A stretch of 29,603 bases of DNA from Bacteroidales bacterium (lineage in GTDB: Bacteria; Bacteroidota; Bacteroidia; Bacteroidales; UBA932), in the NCBI GenBank assembly GCA_004552615.1, contig SFNZ01000015.1, positions 1 through 29,603 on the forward strand, read 5' to 3'. This document shows positions 7,755-15,587 of this stretch, in pieces (position 1 is the stretch's first letter; every line of letters begins with the position of its first letter). The position numbers and the translations under genes were made by a program. Below the pieces are notes generated by a model. That model made no database searches. It had not been told where the DNA came from and saw only the letters and a list, made by a program, of their open reading frames with translations.

Positions 7755-8018
7755 ATGTGGATGCTCTGTCGTAGGGAAACTCCGGAGGACTGGGACGAAT
7801 GGAGGAACACACTATTGCGGACAACGGACGGAATCATGGCAAAAGTCAGTCTGATTATGTGCATAAACGATTCTGACGGCAGCGAGGACGGATATATGGA
7901 CGGACTATGCAAGGAAGTCTATGGAGAGGATATGACCTTTGAATTTATGAGGACAAACTGGCAGACAAGAATGAGAATATCAGGATATTGGCACCTGATT
8001 GAAATGGAGAAAGTATGA
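7755..8018 (+). CDS. Small hypothetical protein
   Basis: An 87-residue protein in a frame open from 7641. I place the start at ATG 7755, four bases after the previous stop, consistent with reinitiation; TTG 7641 or ATG 7647 would extend it by 36-38 residues into a 100-base overlap with the previous gene. It contains RRETPEDWDEWRN and an acidic middle (NDSDGSEDGYMD). It ends in an ATGA overlap with the helicase. No family recognised. Confidence 0.6.
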   Translation: MWMLCRRETPEDWDEWRNTLLRTTDGIMAKVSLIMCINDSDGSEDGYMDGLCKEVYGEDMTFEFMRTNWQTRMRISGYWHLIEMEKV

Positions 8019-9547
8019 TAGAACTGAGGACATATCAGCAGAGGGCGGTCGAGGAAATCCGCACCGCACTTAACCGTTACCGCAGGGTGCTTTTCTGCGC
8101 TCCATGTGGTATGGGTAAGACTATATGCTTCAGTTATATCGCAAGCAAGCAGGATGCTCTTGAACGCAAGGTGCTGATTATATCGAACCGATGCGAGATT
8201 CTTGAACAGAACGGGGGAGCGATGCAGAGCTTCGGGATAGATCTTGAATACATCAATCCGAAGAACAGGAAGATTCCTACCAAGAGGATAGTGTGCGCCA
8301 TGGCGCAGACATTGAGGCGTAGGATGCAGAATCCAGAATGGGAGGAATACGTCAGAGGATTCGACTTCTTCATAATAGACGAATGCCATTCCTGCGATTC
8401 GGACTTCATTCATCCGTACATTGGCCGGCACGCATTTCTTCTCGGTTGCAGCGCAACTCCCTCAAGGAGGTCGCATCAGGCGCAGCTCGGGTTCTTCTAC
8501 AAGGCAATGGTTGTTTCGGTCAGCGTCAAGGAGCTTATCAGTCTCGGCTATCTGTCCAAGTCTCACCATTATTCGATTATCGCACCGTCACTTGATGGGT
8601 TGAACATTGACTCGGGAACGGGAGACTACAACCGTAAGCAGCTTGCTGCGAGGTATGAGAGCAAGAAGCTATATACCGGAATCGTGAATGAGTACCTACG
8701 TATCACTCCGCACAAGAAAGCCATCTGTTTCTGCGTCAGCGCAAAGCAGGCCATAGAAATGACAAAGGAGTTCAATGACCGGGGCGTGAGCGCAAGATAC
8801 GTGCTTTCGGGCAGTTTTGACGAGGATGCTACATACAGCGGAAAACGTGACGAGGTATTCGAGGCTTTCAAGAACAACGAGTTCGAGGTGCTTGTGAACG
8901 TGTCGGTCTGCACAGCCGGATTCGACCAGAGGGACATAGAGGTTGTGATACTGAATTTCGCCACAGTCAGCCTGTCGAAGTATCTACAGGCGGTCGGACG
9001 AGGGAGCAGGATTACCGATACGAAGCACGACTTCTACGTTCTTGACGCAGGATGCAACGTGTCCAAGTTCGGGGTTTATGAGGCCGACCGCACATTCTGT
9101 CTTTGGCACGACGAGCATAAGTCCGGAGGCGTTATGGCCATGAAGGAGTGCGACACTACCAAGAAGGACATAAACGGCAAGTTCGGATGCGGCCAGCTTG
9201 TTCCTGCCACCGTCAAGGTCTGTCCTGCCTGCGGATATGTTTTCAGGACGGAGCAGTACGAATATCAGCTCCATTTGGAGGAGGTGACGGAGAGCAACGC
9301 ATCGGAGACCATTGCCGGGATGGTGGCGCAGAAAAGGCTTGAGGGATGGAGCACAGCAAGGATAATGGTTCAGGTGTGCCTCAAGAACGCAGGACGGGAA
9401 AGAAAGGCTTTCATTGAGGCGTACAAGGTCCTGAATCCGAAAAAGGACATTAACGATGCTATGAAATATTGGTACGTGTTCAAGCATCAGATATGGGACA
9501 AGATGAAGCACAAGAGAGTGCAGAAAGATAACACTTTAGGCATATGA
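8015..9547 (+). CDS. SF2 DEAD/DEAH-box helicase with C-terminal zinc ribbon
   Basis: A 510-residue superfamily 2 helicase. It starts with an IELRTYQQ Q-motif-like segment, Walker A APCGMGKT at residues 29-36, DECH at 122-125, the SAT motif, and QAVGRGSR (motif VI). After the helicase core is a putative zinc ribbon with CPAC as its second cysteine pair. This is the type often found in phage replication modules, probably unwinding replication or recombination intermediates; the exact substrate is unknown. ATGA overlaps link it to both neighbours. Confidence 0.92.
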   Translation: MIELRTYQQRAVEEIRTALNRYRRVLFCAPCGMGKTICFSYIASKQDALERKVLIISNRCEILEQNGGAMQSFGIDLEYINPKNRKIPTKRIVCAMAQTLRRRMQNPEWEEYVRGFDFFIIDECHSCDSDFIHPYIGRHAFLLGCSATPSRRSHQAQLGFFYKAMVVSVSVKELISLGYLSKSHHYSIIAPSLDGLNIDSGTGDYNRKQLAARYESKKLYTGIVNEYLRITPHKKAICFCVSAKQAIEMTKEFNDRGVSARYVLSGSFDEDATYSGKRDEVFEAFKNNEFEVLVNVSVCTAGFDQRDIEVVILNFATVSLSKYLQAVGRGSRITDTKHDFYVLDAGCNVSKFGVYEADRTFCLWHDEHKSGGVMAMKECDTTKKDINGKFGCGQLVPATVKVCPACGYVFRTEQYEYQLHLEEVTESNASETIAGMVAQKRLEGWSTARIMVQVCLKNAGRERKAFIEAYKVLNPKKDINDAMKYWYVFKHQIWDKMKHKRVQKDNTLGI

Positions 9548-9999
9548 TTACAGAAGCCGGAGAGCAACCGAAAAAGAGGGCGCACAGCGAGCCGGAGGGC
9601 CGCATTCAGGCCGAGTGTTTCGCTTGGTTCTGGAACACCTATCCGGAGTACAGGGGGCTGTTGTTCCACGTGCCTTCGGAGGGCAACAGGAACTCAATTA
9701 TTGACGGAGGGCGCAGGAAAGCTCTCGGCATCGTGGCCGGAGTTTCCGACCTGATACTGATGCTGCCGAGGCATAAATACCACGGACTTTGCATAGAAAT
9801 GAAGACCGAGGACGGGAGGCAGAGCGACAAGCAGAAGGAATGGCAGAAGAAAGTCATGGAGCAGGGATATGATTATCAGGTAATACGCAGCCTTGACGAG
9901 TTCAAGACCTGCATTACAGAATACATTTTTGACAATGGGAAAGAAAAGAACAATACCGACAAGGCCATTTCCGGACGGAAGCGGACTGAAAGAGATTGA
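9544..9999 (+). CDS. VRR-NUC domain nuclease
   Basis: A 151-residue protein with the VRR-NUC (PD-(D/E)XK) pattern: a helix IQAECFAWFW, then GIVAGVSDLIL with the metal-binding Asp, CIEMKTEDG with Glu and Lys, and the following KQKEWQ helix with the conserved Gln. Such stand-alone phage nucleases act on branched or flap DNA and may resolve recombination or packaging intermediates. The start overlaps the helicase stop (ATGA), and its last 65 bases overlap the next gene. Substrate is inferred from the family. Confidence 0.87.
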   Translation: MITEAGEQPKKRAHSEPEGRIQAECFAWFWNTYPEYRGLLFHVPSEGNRNSIIDGGRRKALGIVAGVSDLILMLPRHKYHGLCIEMKTEDGRQSDKQKEWQKKVMEQGYDYQVIRSLDEFKTCITEYIFDNGKEKNNTDKAISGRKRTERD

Positions 10000-10456
10000 G
10001 AAGGACGCACTGTCCTATTACGTAGTATTTGGGGCATCCAAGGAGTTCGTCTATGCGAAATTCCTACATCCGGAGCTTCAGTTGTCGAAGATCGCACTGA
10101 AAAAGGCCACGGAAATGTATTTCGATGACAAGGAGGTCATTGAGTACATCAAGAGCTATACAGAGACGATTGAACGGTTCCTGAACAGTCAGTCGGCTGT
10201 AAGCAAGATGAACGAGGAGGACAAGCAAAGAGCGCAGCTGTCTGCAATAGACAACGCAAAGGATTATATTCTTGAACTATTGCAAGACATACAGAACTCC
10301 AAAGACCCGGAGACAGTCCTGAAACTTGCGGACAAGCTGAACATGCTGAATTTGGAGGAAATATACGAGCAGCCGAGGCGGTACCTCCCGGAGAGCTGTG
10401 ACGATTGCAGATACAAGAAATGGATTGAGGAAAACTGCAAGGAGACAGAAGATTAA
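9935..10456 (+). CDS. Hypothetical protein, possible small terminase subunit
   Basis: A 173-residue protein; ATG 9935 is preferred over 9893 because it gives less overlap and a natural basic start (MGKKRTIPTR). The middle is helical, with a segment resembling the helix-turn-helix and 'V..YI' helices of small terminase subunits (FVYAKFLHPELQLSK then DKEVIEYIK), and a CDDC pair lies near the C-terminus. No other small terminase candidate is visible, and the large terminase is on the opposite strand downstream. The terminase idea is a weak inference. Confidence 0.6.
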   Translation: MGKKRTIPTRPFPDGSGLKEIEKDALSYYVVFGASKEFVYAKFLHPELQLSKIALKKATEMYFDDKEVIEYIKSYTETIERFLNSQSAVSKMNEEDKQRAQLSAIDNAKDYILELLQDIQNSKDPETVLKLADKLNMLNLEEIYEQPRRYLPESCDDCRYKKWIEENCKETED

Positions 10457-10467
10457 CAATAACACAT

Positions 10468-10479
10468 AATTACGTAATT
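10468..10479. promoter_or_regulatory. 12-bp perfect palindrome upstream of DUF3127 gene
   Basis: AATTACGTAATT lies two bases before the ATG at 10482. It could be an operator or simply part of an AT-rich translation start. No promoter boxes accompany it. Confidence 0.3.
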
Positions 10480-10481
10480 TT

Positions 10482-10841
10482 ATGGAAATTTTAGGTAAAG
10501 TGAAGGCTATTCTTCCGCTTCAGAGCGGAACAAGCCAGAGAGGACCGTGGTCAAGGGCCACTGTCGTCATCGAGTACAAGTCAGGCAACTATTTCAACAC
10601 GCTTGCGCTTGACAACATGAGCAAGGCCGAGGAGTTCTCGAAACTCACCGTCGGTGGGTTCTACACGTTCTATTTCGAGCCTTCCTCAAGGGGGTATCAG
10701 GGGAGATACTATACGCAGTGCACGTGCTTCAACTGGGTTCCTTATGCGGCCCAAGCGCAAGCACAAGCTCCTGCTCCTGCTCCTGCTCCTGCGACTGAAC
10801 CTGTTCCTGCGGCACCACAGGATATGCCGACAGCATGGTAG
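10482..10841 (+). CDS. DUF3127 ssDNA-binding-like protein
   Basis: A 119-residue protein with the DUF3127 signature: MEILGKVKAILPLQSGTS, RGPW, then a beta-rich core. DUF3127 is a small OB-fold-like family almost confined to Bacteroidota and their phages, often near replication genes, and thought to act like a single-stranded DNA-binding protein. The core (1-85) is followed by a low-complexity linker of alternating Ala-Gln and Ala-Pro, coded by four GCTCCT repeats, and the tail QDMPTAW, which recalls SSB tails but lacks the acidic run. It is the last gene of the replication module and precedes a strong terminator. Confidence 0.85.
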   Translation: MEILGKVKAILPLQSGTSQRGPWSRATVVIEYKSGNYFNTLALDNMSKAEEFSKLTVGGFYTFYFEPSSRGYQGRYYTQCTCFNWVPYAAQAQAQAPAPAPAPATEPVPAAPQDMPTAW

Positions 10842-10843
10842 AA

Positions 10844-10878
10844 AAGAAAAGGGGTGGCTTTCGGCCACCCCTTTTCTT
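10844..10878. terminator. Bidirectional intrinsic terminator
   Basis: A 15-bp perfect stem (10844-10858 with 10864-10878) around loop TTTCG, with A-rich and T-rich ends, so it works on both strands. It separates the convergent replication module and the portal/terminase operon; the portal stop codon lies in its last bases. Confidence 0.95.
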
Positions 10879-12463
10879 ATTCCGTTATCGTTGCTCCAGG
10901 TGCGTTGTTGTCTATCGCCGGAGCATTGGGATTGGATTCCTCGGAGCTTCCGCTGTACTTCTGTTTCAGCATCAGCTCCTCCTCCCATTCCTTCATAATC
11001 TGCTGCTCGTCATCGAGATGCGGATTGCCGACATCCTGCATAGCAGCCTTGCGTGACTTGATTCTCGCATAAACCTGGTCGGTTTGCAACTTGACAAGCT
11101 CTGATTCGTTCTGCGGAATCCATATATTCTGCCATACGGAGCAGCGCAGGCTCTCGTATTCTGCCATATTGCGCTCGGCCTTTCCTGCAAGCCGCTTGAA
11201 AAGCCTTGTGAGTTTCTTGACGCTTCCGAAAATCTGAGGCCACCTTGTCTGGCACCACTGAATCTCCGGGGCGAACATAATCTTGATTGTGGTAGATGAA
11301 TCAGCACCGGATTTCAGTATCTCCGGGTCAATGCGCACCGACAGGGAGTTGTGCAGGATATTGCTTTCAAGAGCTTTCTGCTGAATCTCCACTATGTTGC
11401 TTGCGTCAGGAGGTGTAAGGAACTTCGCATCGGAGTTCTTGACTGTCTCTGAGTTGCCTTTTACGCCAACTACTTTGCCGTTTCCGCCAATAGGAGGAAG
11501 GCTCACCACTTTCTCGGACTTAATGAAAAGCATAGGGAATGCCGTAGAGCGCACTTCTTCCGCAACGTATGAAAGCAGTTTCTCGTAGGATTCGATTGAC
11601 TGCTGAACAGGGCCGGACGGGATGTCGTCAACACGGAAATATACAGTCTGAATCATATCATTCCCGGCCTGATTGTCCTTCCTTGAAAGAAGAATGAATC
11701 CGTCCTCGCTTCTTTCCTTTCCGGCCTGATTCTTGACCCATCTTCTCAATCTTTCGATAAGGCTGATTCCCTCCTCGTCATCATCATTCACCTTGACCCA
11801 TGTCTCCACGGATTTGGTGCTGAATATATCAACGGCGGTCCTGCCCTGAAGCGAATACTTCCTGTAAAGCACCTCGTTCCCGTTATCGTCAATTCCCGGA
11901 TATAGAATATCTCCTTTGAGGAAAGAGAACACCTCGTAATCAATCGTACCGTCAGGAGTCTGATACAGGTAGATAGCTCCATCCCCGGTCTTGAAACAGC
12001 TCTCGATCACTTCAAGATAGGCCACCTGTAATCCGCATTCATCCCTCATTGAGAGCAGCATATCGTATGCTCCGTCCTTGCCCTTGCTCTCGTTGGATAT
12101 GTTGAATCCGTCAGCCGCAAAGAACGAGGACTTGCGCTCGGCCAGCTCCTGCTGTATTCCGGTGCATACGACCTCGACATCATCATATCCGGCAATCTCC
12201 CATTTAGGGTTGCCGTTAGAATCCTTTTCAGTTGCGCTCGGCTTGTATATGGCTCTTCTTGACATATACTTCGAGTTAATCTTGTGGGCGAACGAGGAAA
12301 TCTCGTTCAGGAAGTCATCCTGCGTAAGATTGCGATAGCAGGAACCGAAGCCACCGCTTATCTGCGTCCTGTAACCTGCTACATTGGAAGGAATCTGTAA
12401 CGGAGAGTCAGGATTAATCCTGCGCCTCCAATAGTTCTTGCAAAGTTTCTCTGAAATATTCAT
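10877..12463 (-). CDS. Phage portal protein
   Basis: A 528-residue protein immediately downstream of the large terminase, six bases apart, as usual for portals. Features match the SPP1 gp6-like class used by Bacteroidota phages: an N-terminal region before a beta-rich core (GAIYLYQTPDGTIDYEVFSF), a segment RAIYKPSATEK, a long central helix region, and an acidic, low-complexity C-terminus (SGSSEESNPNAPA). It should form the dodecameric channel through which the terminase packages DNA and to which the neck attaches. Assignment rests on length, order and overall pattern, not a single catalytic motif. Confidence 0.85.
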   Translation of the reverse strand: MNISEKLCKNYWRRRINPDSPLQIPSNVAGYRTQISGGFGSCYRNLTQDDFLNEISSFAHKINSKYMSRRAIYKPSATEKDSNGNPKWEIAGYDDVEVVCTGIQQELAERKSSFFAADGFNISNESKGKDGAYDMLLSMRDECGLQVAYLEVIESCFKTGDGAIYLYQTPDGTIDYEVFSFLKGDILYPGIDDNGNEVLYRKYSLQGRTAVDIFSTKSVETWVKVNDDDEEGISLIERLRRWVKNQAGKERSEDGFILLSRKDNQAGNDMIQTVYFRVDDIPSGPVQQSIESYEKLLSYVAEEVRSTAFPMLFIKSEKVVSLPPIGGNGKVVGVKGNSETVKNSDAKFLTPPDASNIVEIQQKALESNILHNSLSVRIDPEILKSGADSSTTIKIMFAPEIQWCQTRWPQIFGSVKKLTRLFKRLAGKAERNMAEYESLRCSVWQNIWIPQNESELVKLQTDQVYARIKSRKAAMQDVGNPHLDDEQQIMKEWEEELMLKQKYSGSSEESNPNAPAIDNNAPGATITE

Positions 12464-12469
12464 AATCTA

Positions 12470-15241
12470 CTATATATATCCGTTGAACGTAGGTGTATTG
12501 TATAGTCCGTAGTATGCGTCATCCTCCACTTCCGGCTCAGGCTGCTTTTTTGGCCTTGCGTCGAGCCTGAATACCGAGAACAGGCACAAAGTGTCCATGA
12601 GGTTAGGAGAGGAGTGGAATTTGGCCTTGTATTCGTCTTTTGAACGGTAATAAATCTTCTTGTTCCTTGTGATACTGATGAACACGTTTATCTCATCAAA
12701 GAATACGTCAAGGAGCTTCCTTGTCCGGCCTTTCTTACCATAAGGAATAATCATATTCTTGTCAATAGCCATAGAAATCTCGCCCTTCTCGAACATAACC
12801 TTCATCTTGCCGAGGAGCTGCGAGCGTAGGTTGAAATAGTTGTCAACCATAACCTGGTTGCCGTTGGAATCCAATTCCTGAATCGGCCTCCTGTTTGCTG
12901 TGACAGGGAATCCGCTTGTATATGCCTTGAGGTAATATCCGATTCCGGTCGCATCGAATGCGAAGTGCTCCACAGGGACCTTGTATTCATCAAGAGTCCT
13001 GTCGATGAAATCAACGAGCTCCTTCGGGTCTCCACGGAAGAACTTCAAAGCGATGCACTGGTTTCCCCTCATTATCGCCATAGGGCAGTCATCGCTCTCG
13101 GTGTCACCTCCGGAGACGTCCATAAGGGCATACATATTCTCGTCACCATCCCAAGGGTTCTCCCAAAGCTGATGAATCATATTTCTCGACACCTCGACAA
13201 TCTCGTTGTCCACAGGGCCTGCGTAGCCGCATTTGAGGATTGCCCTCTGTGTAGCTCCGGTATTGTGCAGGTTTCCGATGTTCTGCCCCTTTGTGGCCGA
13301 TATGAGTTTGAGGTTGTCCGCACTTTCTCCGGTGAATGCCGTGAATGACTTGACAATCTGATTGATTGTGATTCCAGCCTCCTTCTCCTTTTCCGTTATG
13401 GATATGTTCGCCCTTTCAGCTACCTCCTCCGCACTGTCACCCCAAATAATGTCGTGCTCTGAATCTCCTTTTATGTAGAAATACCTCGTCTTGCCGTTCA
13501 TTTCCGGACGGAAGTACCAATCATCACCGATGTAGCCTGCATCCTTGAGCATGGTGGTCGTAAAGTGCTCATGCTCAAAGTTGAATGACATGACCATGCA
13601 CGGGGTCATTCCGGAGCTGTCCCTGTTACGTGAGAACCAATAGGAGAACATCTTGAAGGACTTCATTTCCGTAGCCTCGTCTATTCCTATGTACGAAGCC
13701 TGATTCTTCTTTGCGTAGTCCTTGAAATCGTCCCATTCGGACGGATTCTCTACATTGAAGTTGGAATGTATGAGCTGAACCGAGTTGTTCCATTGCGGCC
13801 AGTTGAATGTAGGGTAATCGGCTGAACTATATTGGCAACCTCCGAAGTTTCCCATCACCTCCACTGCGTCGCGGAAGATTGATGAACCTTTCTTGGAGTC
13901 CTGCAAGCGGACTGATATGAAACGGCCCGTATATCCTTGTTTTCCAACGCCATTCAGGGCCTTAAGGAACATCGAATACGTGTTGTGTGTCACGAGGAAA
14001 TCGTCAGTGATGTACAGATGATCATCATTTGATACAAGCAGACATCTGCAATTCTTCTTGCCGACATTCTCCACGGATTCAAGGTAATGGAGCAGTCTCA
14101 AAGACCGTCTTTCCCTATGCTCCTTGCAGTTCTTCTTTCTTGAAGGGACTTTGAAGAAATCCGCCCCGTTTTCATCATAGTAGATGTATATCCGATAGGA
14201 TGTCCTTCCTGTTTTCCTTTCGCCTTTGTAGGTGAAATGAGGTGTCCTTGCGGTCATCTTGCAGGCATAGCCAAGCGAGTTGACAAGGAACTTCACGTCT
14301 TTAGCAAGCCTTTCGCTCGATGTGGAATATTCTATCCCTCCGTGCTGCATGTCTGAACTTCCGTCAGTATCAAGCAACCCACGAAGCAGTTCCATACGTT
14401 CCTCTCTTGAAGCGTAGAGGTATTCCTCCGGGATGAACTTTTCATAGCTCAGTTTGCCGAGCAGACCCATTTCGGAAAGATTCTCACGAAGATTCTTGCC
14501 ACTTATGCGATATTCGAGTTTTGAGCTTGGCGGAAGCCAACACTCATAGCCCATAGAACGTGCTATGTCAATTATCTCTGTATTGGGATTGCATATCCTT
14601 ATTACACATTTTGCCCCAAGATGGCCATCACCAAGCAAAATCCCAAGCAGATACGGTTCAATCTTCAATTCCTTTTTCGGTTTGAGGTCAACCGGGCCGC
14701 ATATAGGGAAACAGATATTCCTTATACTTCCTTTGCGCCTGCTCCGACTGTTGAACATATCCACAATCTCGGAGGTCGTATAGAGGCCGCTTATATGCTC
14801 CCCCTGAATAACGGTGCAGTCTATCTTCCAAAGATGGTCAAGGCTTGACTCGGCTGACGAGCCATCCCTCATAGTGAAGCGGACAACATCTTTCTCTCCT
14901 TGTTCGTAGATACGGAGAACTCTCTGCGTCCCTCCGTTTGAGCCGCATATCACGTCACCGACCTTAATATCTCCCATTCTTACGAAGCCTTCCGGGGTAA
15001 GGACTTTCGCATCATACGGTTGCGCCTTTCCCATCTGTGACTCTCCGCAGAGGAATATGAGGTTTGATTGGCAGGCCACAACCCTCTCCTGCATTCCTGC
15101 CTGCGGCATATAGTCCACTTTTTCACGCAAGGTATATCCACCCACTTTGTCCCAACCTTTGTCGGAAACGGTAGGCGGCTTCCTTGTCACTCCCGGATAA
15201 GGTTTCGGGAACGGAACGTTTTTCGTAACCAATTCAAACAT
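12470..15241 (-). CDS. terL: Large terminase subunit (TerL) interrupted by an intein
   Basis: The 923-residue reading frame contains a 575-residue terminase after removal of an internal 348-residue intein. The packaging ATPase has Walker A CGESQMGK at 65-72, joined after splicing to Thr421, and Walker B YIGIDEAT with Asp521-Glu522. The C-terminal RNase H-like nuclease has its acidic residues in ALMDVSGGD (Asp708), FAFDATG (Asp763) and NLMDTL (Asp883). The enzyme cuts concatemeric DNA and pumps it through the portal encoded just downstream. The gene sits on the minus strand, opposite to the capsid genes. Without splicing, the P-loop is split and packaging should fail, so splicing is probably essential to the phage. 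The start ATG lies 4 bases after a -7-like box. Confidence 0.95.
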   Translation of the reverse strand: MFELVTKNVPFPKPYPGVTRKPPTVSDKGWDKVGGYTLREKVDYMPQAGMQERVVACQSNLIFLCGESQMGKAQPYDAKVLTPEGFVRMGDIKVGDVICGSNGGTQRVLRIYEQGEKDVVRFTMRDGSSAESSLDHLWKIDCTVIQGEHISGLYTTSEIVDMFNSRSRRKGSIRNICFPICGPVDLKPKKELKIEPYLLGILLGDGHLGAKCVIRICNPNTEIIDIARSMGYECWLPPSSKLEYRISGKNLRENLSEMGLLGKLSYEKFIPEEYLYASREERMELLRGLLDTDGSSDMQHGGIEYSTSSERLAKDVKFLVNSLGYACKMTARTPHFTYKGERKTGRTSYRIYIYYDENGADFFKVPSRKKNCKEHRERRSLRLLHYLESVENVGKKNCRCLLVSNDDHLYITDDFLVTHNTYSMFLKALNGVGKQGYTGRFISVRLQDSKKGSSIFRDAVEVMGNFGGCQYSSADYPTFNWPQWNNSVQLIHSNFNVENPSEWDDFKDYAKKNQASYIGIDEATEMKSFKMFSYWFSRNRDSSGMTPCMVMSFNFEHEHFTTTMLKDAGYIGDDWYFRPEMNGKTRYFYIKGDSEHDIIWGDSAEEVAERANISITEKEKEAGITINQIVKSFTAFTGESADNLKLISATKGQNIGNLHNTGATQRAILKCGYAGPVDNEIVEVSRNMIHQLWENPWDGDENMYALMDVSGGDTESDDCPMAIMRGNQCIALKFFRGDPKELVDFIDRTLDEYKVPVEHFAFDATGIGYYLKAYTSGFPVTANRRPIQELDSNGNQVMVDNYFNLRSQLLGKMKVMFEKGEISMAIDKNMIIPYGKKGRTRKLLDVFFDEINVFISITRNKKIYYRSKDEYKAKFHSSPNLMDTLCLFSVFRLDARPKKQPEPEVEDDAYYGLYNTPTFNGYI
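13982..15025 (-). other. Class 3 intein with LAGLIDADG homing endonuclease inside the TerL P-loop
   Basis: Residues 73-420 of the TerL frame (348 residues) interrupt GESQMGK/T. The first residue is Ala73, not Cys or Ser. Block A continues as VLTPEGFVRMGDIKVGDVI. Block B carries DHLW with Trp138, block F NCRCLLV with Cys400, and the end is LVTHN followed by Thr421. Trp, block F Cys and the Thr before His-Asn are exactly the WCT triplet of class 3 inteins, in which the block F Cys replaces the N-terminal nucleophile. Between blocks B and F lie two dodecapeptide endonuclease motifs, LLGILLGDG (Asp205) and LLRGLLDTDG (Asp293), both intact. It should be able to splice itself out and to home into intein-free terL genes. 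Confidence 0.95.
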
Positions 15242-15245
15242 AATG

Positions 15246-15253
15246 CAAATGTA
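15246..15253 (-). promoter_or_regulatory. -7-like box for terL-portal operon
   Basis: TACATTTG on the minus strand (complement of 15246-15253) fits the -7 consensus and ends 4 bases before the terL ATG, implying a leaderless message. No TTTG is found at the expected -33 spacing, so it is weaker than the others. Confidence 0.4.
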
Positions 15254-15263
15254 ACGAAAATGT

Positions 15264-15294
15264 TTTGAAATAAGAGGATAATTGATTAGATTTG
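15264..15294 (+). promoter_or_regulatory. Bacteroidota promoter for Com-like gene and late region
   Basis: TTTG at 15264-15267, 19 bases, TAGATTTG at 15287-15294. It lies back to back with the terL -7 box in a 74-base divergent region and drives the gene at 15316. Confidence 0.85.
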
Positions 15295-15315
15295 TGCGGT
15301 ATAAAACACTGCTTT

Positions 15316-15513
15316 ATGATAAACATATTTTGCAAGGAATGCGAGAACAAGGGCAAGAAGCCCCATTTTCTCGGCAGAGTTTCGGACGACACCGAGGGTA
15401 CTCTGTACTTTTACTGCCGGAGCTGCCACAAGGAAATCAAAGTTGTGATTTCGGGAGGCAAGTACATAGCGGAGTACAGTGACCAGCCAAAAGTGAAAAT
15501 CAAGGAACTTTAA
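15316..15513 (+). CDS. Com-like small zinc-ribbon protein
   Basis: A 65-residue protein starting MINIFCKECENKGKK. Two CxxC pairs (CKEC and CRSC, about 30 residues apart) make a zinc ribbon like that of the Mu Com translational regulator and related small phage proteins. ATG 15316 is chosen because a longer TTG start at 15292 lies inside the promoter -7 box. The gene has its own promoter upstream and its own terminator 22 bases downstream, so it can be transcribed alone. It may regulate the late genes or bind nucleic acid; this is inference from fold and position. Confidence 0.75.
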   Translation: MINIFCKECENKGKKPHFLGRVSDDTEGTLYFYCRSCHKEIKVVISGGKYIAEYSDQPKVKIKEL

Positions 15514-15534
15514 CAGTAGTACATTTGAGCCATT

Positions 15535-15569
15535 GAGCCGTATCTGTTTCAGATATGGCTCGTTTTTTT
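15535..15569 (+). terminator. Intrinsic terminator or attenuator before the head genes
   Basis: A 12-bp stem GAGCCGTATCTG/CAGATATGGCTC (one G-U) with loop TTT, followed by seven T at 15563-15569. It lies between the zinc-ribbon gene and the scaffold gene. A TACATTTG box at 15520-15527 just ahead of it could start transcripts that begin with this hairpin. Confidence 0.9.
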
Positions 15570-15587
15570 AACAAAAATACGAGCATT

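Noticed and set aside
10768..10793. GCTCCT hexamer repeat as a phase-variation switch
   Set aside because: Units are in frame, so length change would only alter the Ala-Pro linker.
15292..15315. TTG start for the zinc-ribbon gene
   Set aside because: Within the promoter -7 region; ATG 15316 fits better.
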